64,000 bases of DNA from Methylobacterium sp. GXS13 (GCF_001455965.1 NZ_LKKO01000036.1:124001-188000); one strand, 5' to 3'; shown: positions 1 through 10,683, counted from the first letter of the stretch. Made by a program: numbers and translations. The notes: generated by a model from the sequence alone, not told the origin.

Positions 1-259
1 GATGCGGCCGCAGATGCGCGTTGATGGCGTCTCGCACCGTGTCGGTCCGCCAGTCCTTCGTGAGGTCGAGATGGGCGACCTGATGGATGGCGTGGACGCC
101 GGTATCGGTCCGGCCCGCGCAGGTCAGCCGGGCATCCTCGCCGGAGAAGCGCGTCACCGCCGCTTCGATCGCCCCCTGCACCGTGGGTTGATCGGCCTGA
201 CGCTGCCATCCGGAGAATGGGCCTCCATCATACTCGATGACGAGCTTATAGCGTGGCAT
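1..259 (-). CDS. truA: tRNA pseudouridine(38-40) synthase TruA, 5' part only
   Basis: TruA converts uridines 38-40 of the tRNA anticodon stem-loop to pseudouridine. Only the first 86 codons are in the window; the gene runs off the left edge. The N-terminus shows the family pattern: an EYDG motif near residue 10, FSGWQRQ near residues 15-21, and the catalytic-loop motif GRTDTGVHA near residues 49-57, with Asp52 as the expected nucleophile. The ATG overlaps the fmt stop codon by one base (TGATG), so it is probably translationally coupled to fmt as the last visible gene of recR-def-fmt-truA. The family assignment is secure from the motif; the rest of the protein is unseen. Confidence 0.93.
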   Translation of the reverse strand, partial: MPRYKLVIEYDGGPFSGWQRQADQPTVQGAIEAAVTRFSGEDARLTCAGRTDTGVHAIHQVAHLDLTKDWRTDTVRDAINAHLRPH

Positions 260-1188
260 CAGCCGAGGCTTGCGCCGGGCGCGATGCGCGCGCCGCGCAC
301 GAACTCGGCTCCGCTGGCGCTGCCGCCCTTGCCGGCGCGGCGCAGTTCCAACAGGCGGACCGCCCCCGCGCCGCAGGCGACGAGGCCCTCGGCATCGAGG
401 AGGGTTCCCGGCGTACCCGCGACGTCGCTGGCCGAGGCGCGCAGCACTTTCACCCGCTCCGGCCCCTTGCCGAGATCCACCTCGAAGAACGCTCCCGGGA
501 ACGGCGACAGGCCGTTGATCCGGTTCGCGACCTGCGCCGCCGGGAGCGACCAGTCGATCCGCGCCTCCGCGTTGTCGATCTTGTGCGCGTAGACGACACC
601 CTCCTGTGCTTGCGACGTGAAGGTCAGGTCGCCGCGGTCCAGGCGTTCGAGGGCCTGGGACATCAGCTCGGCGCCGACGGGCATCAAAGCATCGTGGAGC
701 GCGCCTGCGGTCATGCCCGAAGCGATCGGGACGTGCCCTTCCAGGGCGACGGGGCCGGTATCGAGGCCCGCCTCCATGCGCATGATTCCGACGCCGCTCT
801 CGGCATCGCCCGCCATCACGGCGCGCTGGATCGGCGCGGCACCGCGCCAGCGCGGCAGCAGCGACCCGTGCAGATTGAGGCAGCCGTGCTTCGGCGCGTC
901 GAGGATCGCCTGCGGCAGCAGCATCCCGTAGGCCACGACGACGCCGATATCGGCCCGATGCGCCGCGAAGGTCTCGGCCGCCTCGGGCGACCGCAAGGTG
1001 GCCGGCGTCAGGACCGGGATCCCGAGCGTGTCGGCCAGCATGTGGACCGGAGAGGGCCGCAGGCTCATTCCGCGGCCGGCCTTGGCGGGCGCGCGGGTAT
1101 ACACGGCCACGATGGTGTGGCCGTCCTGCGCGAGCCGCGCCAGCGTCGGCACCGCGAAATCCGGCGTGCCCATGAAGACGACGCGCAT
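259..1188 (-). CDS. fmt: Methionyl-tRNA formyltransferase
   Basis: Fmt transfers a formyl group from 10-formyltetrahydrofolate to initiator Met-tRNA in the cytoplasm. The 309-residue product has the usual length. It opens with the Rossmann-like segment [10 protein letters not shown] and carries the folate-binding motif [10 protein letters not shown] near residue 107. Asn105, His107 and Asp143 form the expected catalytic triad. The C-terminal half matches the tRNA-binding domain in length. The gene lies 5 bp after def, as in many bacteria where deformylase and formyltransferase are paired, and its stop overlaps the truA start. Nothing looks damaged. Confidence 0.96.
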   Translation of the reverse strand: MRVVFMGTPDFAVPTLARLAQDGHTIVAVYTRAPAKAGRGMSLRPSPVHMLADTLGIPVLTPATLRSPEAAETFAAHRADIGVVVAYGMLLPQAILDAPKHGCLNLHGSLLPRWRGAAPIQRAVMAGDAESGVGIMRMEAGLDTGPVALEGHVPIASGMTAGALHDALMPVGAELMSQALERLDRGDLTFTSQAQEGVVYAHKIDNAEARIDWSLPAAQVANRINGLSPFPGAFFEVDLGKGPERVKVLRASASDVAGTPGTLLDAEGLVACGAGAVRLLELRRAGKGGSASGAEFVRGARIAPGASLG

Positions 1189-1193
1189 CGGGA

Positions 1194-1709
1194 TCAGGCC
1201 GCGTCGCGCTTGGCAGCCTTGGTGAAGCGCTTGATCACACGGTCGCGCTTCAACTTCGAGATGTGGTCGATGAACAGCACGCCGTTGAGGTGGTCGATCT
1301 CGTGCTGGATGCAGGTCGCCAGCAGGCCGTCGGCCTCGATCTCCTGCTCGGTGCCCTCGAGATCGCGGAACTTCACCCGGACCCGGTCCGGCCGCTCGAC
1401 CTCGGCGTAATATTCCGGGATCGACAGGCAGCCCTCGTCGTAGACCCGCTTCTCGTCCGAGGTCCAGACGACCTCCGGGTCGATGAAGACCCGCGGCTCC
1501 CGCACGCCCTCTTCCTTCGAGGTGTCGATGGTCACGACCCGCTTGGCGACGCCGACCTGGATCGCTGCGAGCCCGACGCCCGGGGCGTCGTACATCGTCT
1601 CGAACATGTCGGCCACAAGGGTACGGATCTCGGGCGTGATCGGCCCGACCGGATCGGAGACGCGGCGCAGGACGGCGTCGGGGAGGATGACGAGCGGGCG
1701 AATGGTCAT
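1194..1709 (-). CDS. def: Peptide deformylase
   Basis: Peptide deformylase is an iron or zinc hydrolase that removes the N-formyl group from nascent proteins. The 171-residue product has all three signature motifs: [10 protein letters not shown] (residues 44-53), EGCLSIP (92-98, metal ligand Cys94) and QHEIDH (135-140, metal ligands His136 and His140, catalytic Glu137). The start MTIRPLV was chosen because it sits at the normal N-terminus of the family; there is no strong Shine-Dalgarno sequence and the frame stays open upstream. It is cotranscribed with fmt and lies 86 bp after recR. Confidence 0.96.
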   Translation of the reverse strand: MTIRPLVILPDAVLRRVSDPVGPITPEIRTLVADMFETMYDAPGVGLAAIQVGVAKRVVTIDTSKEEGVREPRVFIDPEVVWTSDEKRVYDEGCLSIPEYYAEVERPDRVRVKFRDLEGTEQEIEADGLLATCIQHEIDHLNGVLFIDHISKLKRDRVIKRFTKAAKRDAA

Positions 1710-1795
1710 GGCGGAAACCGGCGAGGGGAGCGCCACAGACGCGGACTCCGAGGATTCCGAGGCAATATGGCGTGGGTCGGGGCCGGTCAAATACC

Positions 1796-2401
1796 TCAGA
1801 AGGCCGTGCGGCTGCGGATCGCCGCAGTGAGCGTCCCCTCGTCGAGGTAGTCGAGCTCGCCGCCGACCGGGACGCCGTGCGCGAGGCGCGTCACCTTGCG
1901 GTCGAGGTGGCGGATCGACTCCGTGACGTAATGGGCGGTGGTCTGGCCGTCGACGGTGGCGTTCAGAGCCAGGATGATCTCCTTCACCGCCGGATCGGCC
2001 GCGCGCTCGACCAGGCTGGCGAGGTTGAGGTGCTCGGGCCGCACCCCGTCCAGCGCCGAGAGAACGCCGCCGAGCACATGGTAGCGCGACTTGACCGCGC
2101 CGGAGCGCTCCAGCGCCCAGAGGTCCGACACGTCCTCCACCACAACGAGGGTCGAGGGATCGCGCTCGGGATCGCGGCAGATCGTGCACGGCTCGGACGT
2201 ATCGACGTTGCCGCAACTGGTGCAGACCACGATGCGCTCGGCTGCCACCCGCATGGCATCGGCCAGGGGGGCCAGCAGCGTCTCGCGCTTCTTGATCAGC
2301 TGGAGCGCGGCCCGCCGCGCCGAACGCGGTCCGAGGCCCGGCATCCGGGAGAGAAGCTGAATCAGGCGCTCGATTTCGGGGCCGGCGACGGCTTGGGGCA
2401 T
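1796..2401 (-). CDS. recR: Recombination mediator RecR
   Basis: RecR works with RecF and RecO to load RecA on SSB-coated gapped DNA. The 201-residue protein has a helix-hairpin-helix segment (GLGPRSARR, residues 22-30), a four-cysteine zinc finger (Cys60, Cys63, Cys72, Cys75) and a TOPRIM domain beginning near VVVEDVSDL (about residue 87). The start at MPQAVAG has an AGAGG Shine-Dalgarno sequence 4-5 bases upstream; a longer in-frame extension exists but does not resemble the family. It heads recR-def-fmt-truA. In many bacteria recR follows dnaX-ybaB; here pckA, on the other strand, separates them. Confidence 0.96.
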   Translation of the reverse strand: MPQAVAGPEIERLIQLLSRMPGLGPRSARRAALQLIKKRETLLAPLADAMRVAAERIVVCTSCGNVDTSEPCTICRDPERDPSTLVVVEDVSDLWALERSGAVKSRYHVLGGVLSALDGVRPEHLNLASLVERAADPAVKEIILALNATVDGQTTAHYVTESIRHLDRKVTRLAHGVPVGGELDYLDEGTLTAAIRSRTAF

Positions 2402-2811
2402 CGTGCCTCTTGGGCGGGGGCGAGGATCTGCGAAACGTCCGGCTGGGCATAGCGGCCGGGGGGCGCTGCGCAAGGGCGCATCTCCGCCCACCTCCGAGAT
2501 GGGTATTTCCAGCCGACTTTGCCGAAGCCGGAATTATGAATACCCAGTTCCAACTGGTTACAGCTGCAGCCTCTTGAGGTCAGCACAGTGGTCAAGCCCG
2601 CTGGACCACGTTGCAGACGCCCGGGCACACCCCGTAAGACAGCAACGCTTGGCCGCCTATCCAGTATGGGGGCGAGCGACCGGGGAACGGTGATCCAGCG
2701 TGCGGCGGTCCTGTCCGACTGCACGGACGGACCCTGGTGCAATCCCGGATGCCGGAGGCGTCCGGTCTTGTCGCGTCGACGGCACGAACAGGGGCCTCGG
2801 GAGATACGCTC
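2402..2811. other. Divergent intergenic region between recR and pckA
   Basis: This stretch of 410 bases separates the recR start (leftward) from the pckA start (rightward) and must hold both promoters. I see no convincing gene in it. Its base composition is more mixed than the flanking genes, especially around 2500-2580, where two symmetrical motifs lie (listed separately). An in-frame ATG at 2737 would lengthen PckA by 25 residues but has no ribosome-binding site. Confidence 0.6.
2500..2557. promoter_or_regulatory. Two dyad-symmetry motifs upstream of pckA (possible operators)
   Basis: The arms TGGGTATT (2500-2507) and AATACCCA (2539-2546) form an 8-bp inverted repeat. Next to it is a compact dyad CCAGTT-CC-AACTGG (2544-2557), the size and shape of a LacI-type or similar dimeric repressor site. 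In some rhizobia pckA is controlled by a LacI-family regulator, but no regulator gene is next to this locus. The symmetry is visible directly; the function is inference. Confidence 0.35.

Positions 2812-2814
<3 letters not shown>
2800..2814 (+). promoter_or_regulatory. Ribosome-binding site and TTG start of pckA
   Basis: A GGAG core at 2800-2803 lies 8 bases before a TTG at 2812-2814. The resulting protein begins MTNIGDHN and is 539 residues long, close to the 540 residues of the E. coli enzyme. The upstream in-frame ATG codons (2737, 2749) lack such a site, so the TTG start is preferred. Confidence 0.7.
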
Positions 2815-4431
<1,617 letters not shown>

Positions 4432-4442
4432 CAACACCCCGA

Positions 4443-4467
4443 TCGGGCGGCCCGCAAGACCGCCCGA
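4443..4467. terminator. Hairpin between convergent pckA and ybaB
   Basis: TCGGGCGG (4443-4450) pairs perfectly with CCGCCCGA (4460-4467) around a 9-base loop, in the 58-bp gap between two convergent genes. There is no T-tract on either side, so it is only a candidate bidirectional terminator. Confidence 0.45.
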
Positions 4468-4489
4468 CGTCATCGCGCAGACGCGGATC

Positions 4490-4813
4490 CTAGAACGGCA
4501 GCTTCATGCCGGGCGGCAGGGGCAGGCCCTTGGTCAGCTCGGCCATGCGCTCCTGCATGGTCGCCTCGGCCTTGCCGCGGGCGTCGTTGCAGGCGGCGAC
4601 GATCAGGTCCTCGAGGATCTCGCGCTCGTCGGCCACCATCAGGGACGGATCGATGCTGACGCCCTTCATCTGGCCCTTGGCGCTCATGGTGACGCGCACG
4701 GAGCCGCCGCCGGAGGCACCAGTCACCTCGATCTCATCGAGCTCGGCCTGCAGGGAGCCCATCTTCTCCTGCATGGCCTGAGCCTGCTTCATGATGCCCA
4801 TCAGGTCGCGCAT
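4490..4813 (-). CDS. ybaB: YbaB/EbfC family nucleoid-associated protein
   Basis: This family forms small dimeric DNA-binding proteins that coat the nucleoid. The 107-residue product starts with the typical MGIMKQAQAMQEKM helix, which is coiled-coil-like, continues into a glycine-rich strand region (GASGGGSV), and ends in a helix and the short proline-rich tail LPPGMKLPF seen in alphaproteobacterial members. It lies 80 bp downstream of dnaX, the classical partner. Length and sequence are complete; only a weak GAGAG ribosome-binding site precedes the start. Confidence 0.93.
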   Translation of the reverse strand: MRDLMGIMKQAQAMQEKMGSLQAELDEIEVTGASGGGSVRVTMSAKGQMKGVSIDPSLMVADEREILEDLIVAACNDARGKAEATMQERMAELTKGLPLPPGMKLPF

Positions 4814-4893
4814 GCAGCTCTCTCTCGTCGCGTGAAGGTCACTGGAGATGGGGATGGTGTCGGCGCGTCGCCACGTGCGGCCGCGCCTGCGCC

Positions 4894-6792
4894 TCAGAAG
4901 TCGTCGTCCGGGACCTCGTCCGCCGGCACCGGATCGCCGTCCTCCATGATCGCCGGTTCGGCGGTCGGCGGGGGCGCGGTCTCGCGCACGTCGACGATCT
5001 CGGCGCCGGGAAAGCGCGTCAGCACCTCGCGCACGAACGGATCGGCGGCGGCGTTCTCGCGGCGGGTCTCGGTTGCGGCCTTGACGGTGGCATCGAGGGT
5101 CGGGGCACCCTCTTCCTTCGAGACCGAGACGACCCAGCGCTGTCCGGTCCAGCGCAGAAGCGCGGAGGCGATGTCGGTGGCCAGGCTCGACCGGCCGCCC
5201 TGAGCCAGGCGAAACTCGATCCGCCCTTCCTCGAAACGAACCAGGTGGACGTCGCGCTCCAGCGCGGTCTTCAGCAGGATGTCGCGGTTGGCGTCGGCCA
5301 GGGCCACGACGTCCTCGAAGCGGGTGAGCCGCGGTGCGGGCGGTGCGGCCGGCCGTTCCGACGGGACGGCCATCGGGGTTGGGGCCGGCGCCGACATCGC
5401 CACGGGCGCGGGCATGGGGGCCGCCGCGGCGGACGCCATCGGAGCAGCGACCGGCATCGGACGGGGCGCGACGGCGGCCGCCGTCTGGCCGCCGCCGCGC
5501 AGGTCCGGAATCGGCGGCAGGGGCGGGCGACCGGAGGAGGATGGGGCCTCCTCGATCGGCGCCGCGGCGGCCTCGGCCTTCAACAGGCGCAAAGCCTCAT
5601 CGGGTGTGGGCAGATCGGCTGCGTAGGCGAGGCGCACGATCGCCATCTCGGCCGCTGCCAACGGACGCGGCGCGGCCTGGACTTCGGGAATCGCCTTCAA
5701 CAGGATCTGCCAGGCCCGCGACAGGGCGCGGATCGAAAGCTTCTCGGCGAACTGGCCGCCGCGCACCCGCTCGGTCTCGCTGAGCGTCGGGTCGGAGGCG
5801 GTCTCGGGCACGACCTTGAGCCGGGTGACCAGATGCGTGAACGCGGCGAGGTCGGACAGGACCACCGACGGGTCGGCCCCCGAATCGTACTGCGCCCGCA
5901 ATTCCGCGAAGGCCGCCGGGACGGCGCCGCGCATCACCGCCTCGAACAGGTCGAGAATGCGCGCTCGGTCGGCGAGTCCCAGCATGTCGCGCACGCTCTG
6001 GGCGGTGACCGCACCGGCGCCGTGGGCGATCGCTTGGTCGAGCAGCGAGAGCGCATCGCGCACCGAGCCTTCGGCCGCCCGCACGATCGCGCCGAGCGCC
6101 TCGTCCTCGGCCTCGACCTTCTCCGCCGCGCAGACCTTGGCGAGATGCGCGTGCAGGATCGGCGCCTCGACCCGGCGCAGATCGAAGCGCTGGCAGCGTG
6201 ACAGGATCGTCACCGGGACCTTGCGGATCTCCGTTGTGGCGAACACGAACTTGGCGTGCGGCGGCGGCTCCTCGAGCGTCTTCAGGAAGGCGTTGAACGC
6301 CTTCTCGGAGAGCATGTGGACCTCGTCGACGATGTAGACTTTGTAGCGTGCAGAGACCGGCCCGTAGCGGATCCCGTCGATGATCGCGCGCACGTCGTCG
6401 ATGCCGGTATGCGAGGCGGCATCCATCTCCAGCACGTCCATGTGCCGGGATTCCATGATCGCCGCACAATGGAGGCCGAGTTCCGGCATCGACACGGTCG
6501 GGCCGGTATCGGGGACGCCGGCGCGGGCGTAGTTCAGGCCGCGGGCGAGGATACGGGCCGTGGTGGTCTTGCCGACCCCGCGCACGCCGGTCAGCATCCA
6601 GGCCTGCGGGATGCGGTTGGCCGCGAACCCGTTGGCCAGGGTCCGCACCATGGCGTCCTGGCCGATCAGGTCTCCGAAATTGGTCGGGCGGTATTTCCGC
6701 GCGAGCACCCGATAGGGCGTCGCCGCGCTGGCGGGGCTTGCGAACCCGGGCAGGCCCGGCTCGTCGTCAGGCGTGCCGGTCGAAGCGTCCAT
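4894..6792 (-). CDS. dnaX: DNA polymerase III subunit gamma/tau
   Basis: DnaX is the ATPase motor of the clamp loader and links the replicase cores. The 632-residue protein has the Walker A motif GVRGVGKT (residues 69-76), a Walker B motif containing DEVHML, and the sensor/SRC region typical of clamp loaders. A long Ala/Pro-rich linker (roughly residues 410-490) leads to the C-terminal tau region that contacts the polymerase. The segment that normally carries four zinc-binding cysteines has only one here (near LGLHCAAIM), so the zinc module appears lost. It is followed by ybaB and preceded by ffs. No obvious slippery heptamer was identified. Confidence 0.94.
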   Translation of the reverse strand: MDASTGTPDDEPGLPGFASPASAATPYRVLARKYRPTNFGDLIGQDAMVRTLANGFAANRIPQAWMLTGVRGVGKTTTARILARGLNYARAGVPDTGPTVSMPELGLHCAAIMESRHMDVLEMDAASHTGIDDVRAIIDGIRYGPVSARYKVYIVDEVHMLSEKAFNAFLKTLEEPPPHAKFVFATTEIRKVPVTILSRCQRFDLRRVEAPILHAHLAKVCAAEKVEAEDEALGAIVRAAEGSVRDALSLLDQAIAHGAGAVTAQSVRDMLGLADRARILDLFEAVMRGAVPAAFAELRAQYDSGADPSVVLSDLAAFTHLVTRLKVVPETASDPTLSETERVRGGQFAEKLSIRALSRAWQILLKAIPEVQAAPRPLAAAEMAIVRLAYAADLPTPDEALRLLKAEAAAAPIEEAPSSSGRPPLPPIPDLRGGGQTAAAVAPRPMPVAAPMASAAAAPMPAPVAMSAPAPTPMAVPSERPAAPPAPRLTRFEDVVALADANRDILLKTALERDVHLVRFEEGRIEFRLAQGGRSSLATDIASALLRWTGQRWVVSVSKEEGAPTLDATVKAATETRRENAAADPFVREVLTRFPGAEIVDVRETAPPPTAEPAIMEDGDPVPADEVPDDDF

Positions 6793-6830
6793 GCGTGTCG
6801 GGTCGGGCTTCCGAGCGCCAGGAATTGAGG

Positions 6831-6926
6831 TGGGAGGCTGGACGAAGACCCGCTCGGTCTCGTTAGGGCTGCTTCCTTCCGGACCTGACCCGGTTGGCGA
6901 GTGAAACGTCCCTCGCCAACCCCCCG
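6831..6926 (-). ncRNA. ffs: Signal recognition particle RNA, small bacterial (4.5S) type
   Basis: On the minus strand the invariant SRP core GGTCAGGTCCGGAAGGAAG, containing the tetraloop GGAA, reads from about 6884 down to 6866. It is flanked by complementary ends: a GGGGGTTGG-like 5' end near 6925 and CCAGCCTCCC (6841-6832) at the 3' end, giving the long hairpin of roughly 95 nt expected for 4.5S RNA. It pairs with Ffh to target membrane proteins co-translationally. It lies about 40 bp upstream of dnaX on the same strand. The exact ends are estimated from base pairing. Confidence 0.93.
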
Positions 6927-6967
6927 CCGGCTATATGGCCGGGCTCTTGGCCGAACGCAAGCGCCGG

Positions 6968-7228
6968 CTACTCGGCCTCGCGCTTCACCACCGCCAGTGT
7001 CTTCGGGTCGAGCTTCAGGTCGAACTGCTTGCCGTTCGCGTCGATCGCATCGTCCACCTCGATCATGCCGTCGTCGAGCTCGATCTCCTTCCACTTGGTG
7101 AAGCCCTCCTGGCGCAGCATGGCCTCGACCTTGGCCTGCTGATCGGGCGGGAGTTTTTCGTCCGCGCGGGCGGTGGCGGTGAGGCCCGTGACCAGGGTGA
7201 GGGCGAGAAGGGACGTCGCAAGGCGCAT
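6968..7228 (-). CDS. Small secreted PepSY-type protein
   Basis: The 86-residue product has a clear signal peptide (MRLATSLLALTLVTGLTATARA, cleavage near residue 22). A single mature domain has the PepSY pattern: a helix ending in EGFTKWKEIE and then strands with DGMIEVDDA and FDLKLDPKT. PepSY proteins are periplasmic and often inhibit peptidases or modulate sensor proteins; the specific role here is unknown. A GGAGA Shine-Dalgarno sequence stands about 6 bases before the ATG. It lies just upstream of ffs on the same strand and is divergent from the yifB gene. Confidence 0.8.
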   Translation of the reverse strand: MRLATSLLALTLVTGLTATARADEKLPPDQQAKVEAMLRQEGFTKWKEIELDDGMIEVDDAIDANGKQFDLKLDPKTLAVVKREAE

Positions 7229-7385
7229 GGCAATCTCCGGTGTGTATGGCGTGCCGGCTTTGAACAGGAACGCGGCGTCCTGGTTCCGACAAAACAGCGA
7301 TCCTCTTGAGCGCGCTTCGAATTTCCCGCACAGCTAAGGCTGCTCACGGCAGCGCCTCGGCTCAGAGGCTCAGGACTACCGACCT

Positions 7386-8924
7386 ATGGTCACACGCGTT
7401 GCCACCGTCGCGTTCGAAGGGATCGAGGCTCGGGCCGTCGACGTGCAGGTCCAGATCATCCCGGGCAACGTCGTGTTCAACGTGGTCGGCCTGCCCGACA
7501 AGGCGGTTGCCGAATCGCGCGAGCGGGTCCGCGGTGCCCTGATCGCCTCCGGCCTGGCGCTGCCGGCCAAGCGCATCACCGTCAACCTCGCCCCGGCCGA
7601 CCTGCCCAAGGAGGGCTCGCATTACGATCTCCCGATCGCGCTCGGCGTCATGGCGGCGATCGGGGCGATCCCGGCCGATGCCCTCGGCGGCTATTGCGTG
7701 CTCGGCGAGCTGGCGCTGGACGGCAGCATCACGGCGGTGAACGGCGTCCTGCCGGCGGCCATCGCGGCGGGAGCCCGCGGGCTCGGGTTGATCTGCCCGG
7801 CCGCGACCGGGTCCGAGGCGGCCTGGGCCGGGGGCGATCTCGACGTGCTCGCTCCGCGTTCGCTGATCCAGCTCGCCAACCACTTCAAGGGCAGCCAGGT
7901 CATGGCCCGGCCGGAACCCTCGGTGGCCGGTCAGGCGGGGCCGCTGCCGGACCTCTCCGACATCAAGGGCCAGGAGGGGGCCAAGCGTGCCCTCGAGATT
8001 GCGGCGGCAGGCGGTCACAACCTGCTGATGAACGGGCCGCCCGGCTCCGGAAAATCGATGCTCGCGGCCCGGATGCCCTCGATCCTGCCGCCACTCTCGC
8101 CCCGGGAATTGCTCGATATCTCGATGATCCAGTCGGTGGCGGGCGAGCTGAAGGACGGGGCGCTCTCGAACCGCCGGCCGTTCCGGCAGCCGCACCATTC
8201 CGCCTCCATGGCGGCGCTGGTCGGCGGTGGCCTCGGGGCCAGGCCCGGGGAAGTGTCGCTCGCCCATGGCGGCGTGCTGTTCCTCGACGAGCTGCCGGAG
8301 TTCACCCCGCAGGTGCTCGACAGCCTGCGCCAACCAATGGAGACCGGGGAAGTCATGATCGCCCGGGCGAACCACCGGGTGACCTATCCGGCGCGCTTTC
8401 AGCTCGTGGCGGCCATGAACCCGTGCCGCTGCGGCCAGGGGCTGGAGCCGGGCTATGCCTGCCGGCGGGGGCCGAACGCGCGCTGCATGGCGCAGTACCA
8501 GGCCCGGATCTCCGGGCCGATGCTCGACCGGATCGACCTGCGCATCGAGGTGCCGGCGGTCACCGCCGCCGACCTCATCCTGCCGCCGCCGGCCGAGGGC
8601 TCCCGGGAGGCCGCGGCCCGGGTCGCGGCAGCCCGCACCCTCCAGACGGCGCGCTACGCCGCCCGCGCCCTGCCGGCCGCCACGACCAATGCCACCTGCC
8701 CGGCGACGCTGATCGAGGAGGTCGCGAGCCCCGATGCCGAGGGGACGGCCCTGATCCGCCAGGCTGCCGAGAGCATGCGGCTCTCCGCCCGCGGCTTCCA
8801 CCGGACCCTGCGGGTTGCGCGCACGCTCGCCGATCTCGACGGCGAGGCGCAGGTGCGCCGGCTGCATCTGGCCGAGGCCTTGTCCTATCGCGGCCGGGGC
8901 GACGCGTCGGCGGCGGCCGCGTGA
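7386..8924 (+). CDS. YifB/ComM family Mg-chelatase-like AAA+ ATPase
   Basis: This family, which includes the ComM branch-migration helicase of natural transformation, has an N-terminal Lon-protease-like fold and a Mg-chelatase-type AAA+ domain. The 512-residue protein starts with the typical VTRVATVAFEGIEA segment. It has the P-loop GPPGSGKSM near residues 217-225, a Walker B motif ending in FLDELPEF, and a cysteine cluster around NPCRCG that resembles the family zinc finger. The C-terminus (SARGFHRTLRVARTLADLDG) is the conserved ChlI-type lid. The stop overlaps the GTG of the downstream kinase/phosphatase by 4 bp, implying cotranscription. A DNA recombination role is inferred from the family. 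Confidence 0.92.
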   Translation: MVTRVATVAFEGIEARAVDVQVQIIPGNVVFNVVGLPDKAVAESRERVRGALIASGLALPAKRITVNLAPADLPKEGSHYDLPIALGVMAAIGAIPADALGGYCVLGELALDGSITAVNGVLPAAIAAGARGLGLICPAATGSEAAWAGGDLDVLAPRSLIQLANHFKGSQVMARPEPSVAGQAGPLPDLSDIKGQEGAKRALEIAAAGGHNLLMNGPPGSGKSMLAARMPSILPPLSPRELLDISMIQSVAGELKDGALSNRRPFRQPHHSASMAALVGGGLGARPGEVSLAHGGVLFLDELPEFTPQVLDSLRQPMETGEVMIARANHRVTYPARFQLVAAMNPCRCGQGLEPGYACRRGPNARCMAQYQARISGPMLDRIDLRIEVPAVTAADLILPPPAEGSREAAARVAAARTLQTARYAARALPAATTNATCPATLIEEVASPDAEGTALIRQAAESMRLSARGFHRTLRVARTLADLDGEAQVRRLHLAEALSYRGRGDASAAAA

Positions 8925-10663
8925 GTGCGGACCTGATCGTCACGATCGGCCAGGCCAGCGCGGCCGGGCGGAAGGAGGCCAACCAGGATTTCCACGGCGC
9001 CCTGGTGCCGTCCCAGCCGGCCCTCGGCTTGAAAGGCATCGCGGTGGCGGTCGCCGACGGGATCAGCAGCAGCGCGGTCGGCGCGCTGGCGAGCGAGACC
9101 GCGGTCAAGAGTTTCCTCAGCGACTACTACGCCACCCCCGACACGTGGTCGGTGAAATCCTCGGCGCAGCGCGTGATCGCGGCGACGAATTCCTGGCTCT
9201 ACGCCCAGACGCGACGGGGGCGCGATCCGCACGATCCGGACAAGGGCTACGTCACCACCTTCGATGCGCTGGTGTTGAAGGCGCGCACCGCACACCTCTT
9301 CCATGTCGGCGACGCGCGGATCTGGCGGGTGGACGGCCGGTCGCTGGAACAGCTCACCGAGGATCACCGCGTCGTGGTCTCGGCGGCGGAATCCTATCTT
9401 GGGCGCGCCCTGGGGGCGGGCGGGCATGTCGAGATCGACTACCATGCCGTGCGCGTCGAGGCCGGCGACGTCTTCGTGCTGACTACCGATGGCGTCCACG
9501 AGCATGTCCGCCCGCGGGACGTGGTGGCGATGATCGCGGCGGCCGGGGGCGATCTCGATGCGGCCGCCCGGGCGATCGTGCAGGCCGCGTTCGAGGCTGG
9601 CAGCGCGGACAATCTGACTGTCCAGATCGTACGGATCGAGGCCGTGCCCGATGGCGATCCCGCCGACCTGCTCGGCGGCGTGGCGGGCCTCGACCCGGCT
9701 CCGCTGCTCGAGCCGCCGGCCGAGTTCGATGGATACCGGCTGCTGCGCACGCTGCATTCCGGGCCGCGCAGCCGGGTCTACCTGGCGATCGATGCGGAAA
9801 CGGGGGACCCGGTCGCGCTGAAAGTCCTGTCGCTCGACCTGCGCGACGACCCGGCCCAGCGCAAGCGCTTCGCGCTGGAGGAATGGATCGCCCGGCGGAT
9901 CGACAGCCTGCACGTGCTCAAGGCCCATCCGCAGGCGCGCCGACGCAGCCACCTCTACACGGTCATGCGCTACGTCGAGGGCCAGACCCTGACCCAGTGG
10001 ATGCGCGACCACGCGGCCCCCGAGCTGGAGGCGGTGCGCGGCCTCATCGAGCAACTGGCGAAGGGCGTGCAGGCCTTCCACCGCCGGGAGATGGTCCATC
10101 AGGATCTGCGGCCCGACAACGTGCTCATCGACAGGGCCGGGACCGTCCAGGTCATCGATTTCGGCGCCACCAAGGTGGCCGGGGTGGTGGAGGGCGATCC
10201 CCGGATCGAGGCCGCCGAGATTTTGGGGACGGTGCAGTATACCGCGCCCGAATGCTTTCTGGGCGAGCCGTCCACGGCCGGCGCGGATATCTTCGCGGTG
10301 GGCGTGATCGCCTACCAGATGCTCACCGGCCGGCTGCCCTACGTTGATCGGGTGCCCCGGGCGTTGACCCGGGCGGCCCAGCGCAGGCTCCGCTACGCCT
10401 CGGCCCGGACGACCCGGCCGCTGCTTCCGGCCTGGGTCGACGGGGCGCTCCGGAAGGCCGTGCATCCCGATCCTGCCCGGCGCTACCAAGCCCTCTCGGA
10501 ATTCATTCACGATCTTCGGCACCCGAACCCGGCCTTCACCGAGACGCGCCGCGCCGCGTTGCTGGAGCGCGACCCGCTGCTGTTCTGGCGGTTGCTGTCG
10601 CTGGTGCTGGGGCTCATCGCCCTCGGGCTCGCTGGGATCCTGGTCGCCCACCTGCCGCCATGA
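8921..10663 (+). CDS. Fused PP2C-type phosphatase and serine/threonine protein kinase, membrane-anchored
   Basis: The 580-residue product joins two opposing activities. Residues 1-240 are a PP2C phosphatase with the metal motifs VADGISS (Asp47), TTDGVHE (Asp190) and SADNLT (Asp230). Residues about 270-530 are a Hanks-type kinase with VALK (Lys301), the catalytic loop HQDLRPDN (Asp395, Asn400), DFG (413-415) and APE (443-445). The glycine loop (SGPRSRVY) is degenerate and the usual HRD is HQD. Residues about 553-577 form one transmembrane helix, so both domains probably face the cytoplasm. The GTG start overlaps the yifB stop (GTGA). Similar fusions are, as I recall, often found near nitrate transporters; none is present here. 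Substrates are unknown. Confidence 0.88.
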   Translation: MSADLIVTIGQASAAGRKEANQDFHGALVPSQPALGLKGIAVAVADGISSSAVGALASETAVKSFLSDYYATPDTWSVKSSAQRVIAATNSWLYAQTRRGRDPHDPDKGYVTTFDALVLKARTAHLFHVGDARIWRVDGRSLEQLTEDHRVVVSAAESYLGRALGAGGHVEIDYHAVRVEAGDVFVLTTDGVHEHVRPRDVVAMIAAAGGDLDAAARAIVQAAFEAGSADNLTVQIVRIEAVPDGDPADLLGGVAGLDPAPLLEPPAEFDGYRLLRTLHSGPRSRVYLAIDAETGDPVALKVLSLDLRDDPAQRKRFALEEWIARRIDSLHVLKAHPQARRRSHLYTVMRYVEGQTLTQWMRDHAAPELEAVRGLIEQLAKGVQAFHRREMVHQDLRPDNVLIDRAGTVQVIDFGATKVAGVVEGDPRIEAAEILGTVQYTAPECFLGEPSTAGADIFAVGVIAYQMLTGRLPYVDRVPRALTRAAQRRLRYASARTTRPLLPAWVDGALRKAVHPDPARRYQALSEFIHDLRHPNPAFTETRRAALLERDPLLFWRLLSLVLGLIALGLAGILVAHLPP

Positions 10664-10683
10664 GGTGGAGCCGGGCTTGCGCC

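Noticed and set aside
2737..2811. Longer PckA start at ATG 2737
   Set aside because: No ribosome-binding site, and the extra 25 residues do not fit the family; TTG 2812 has a well-placed GGAG and gives normal length.
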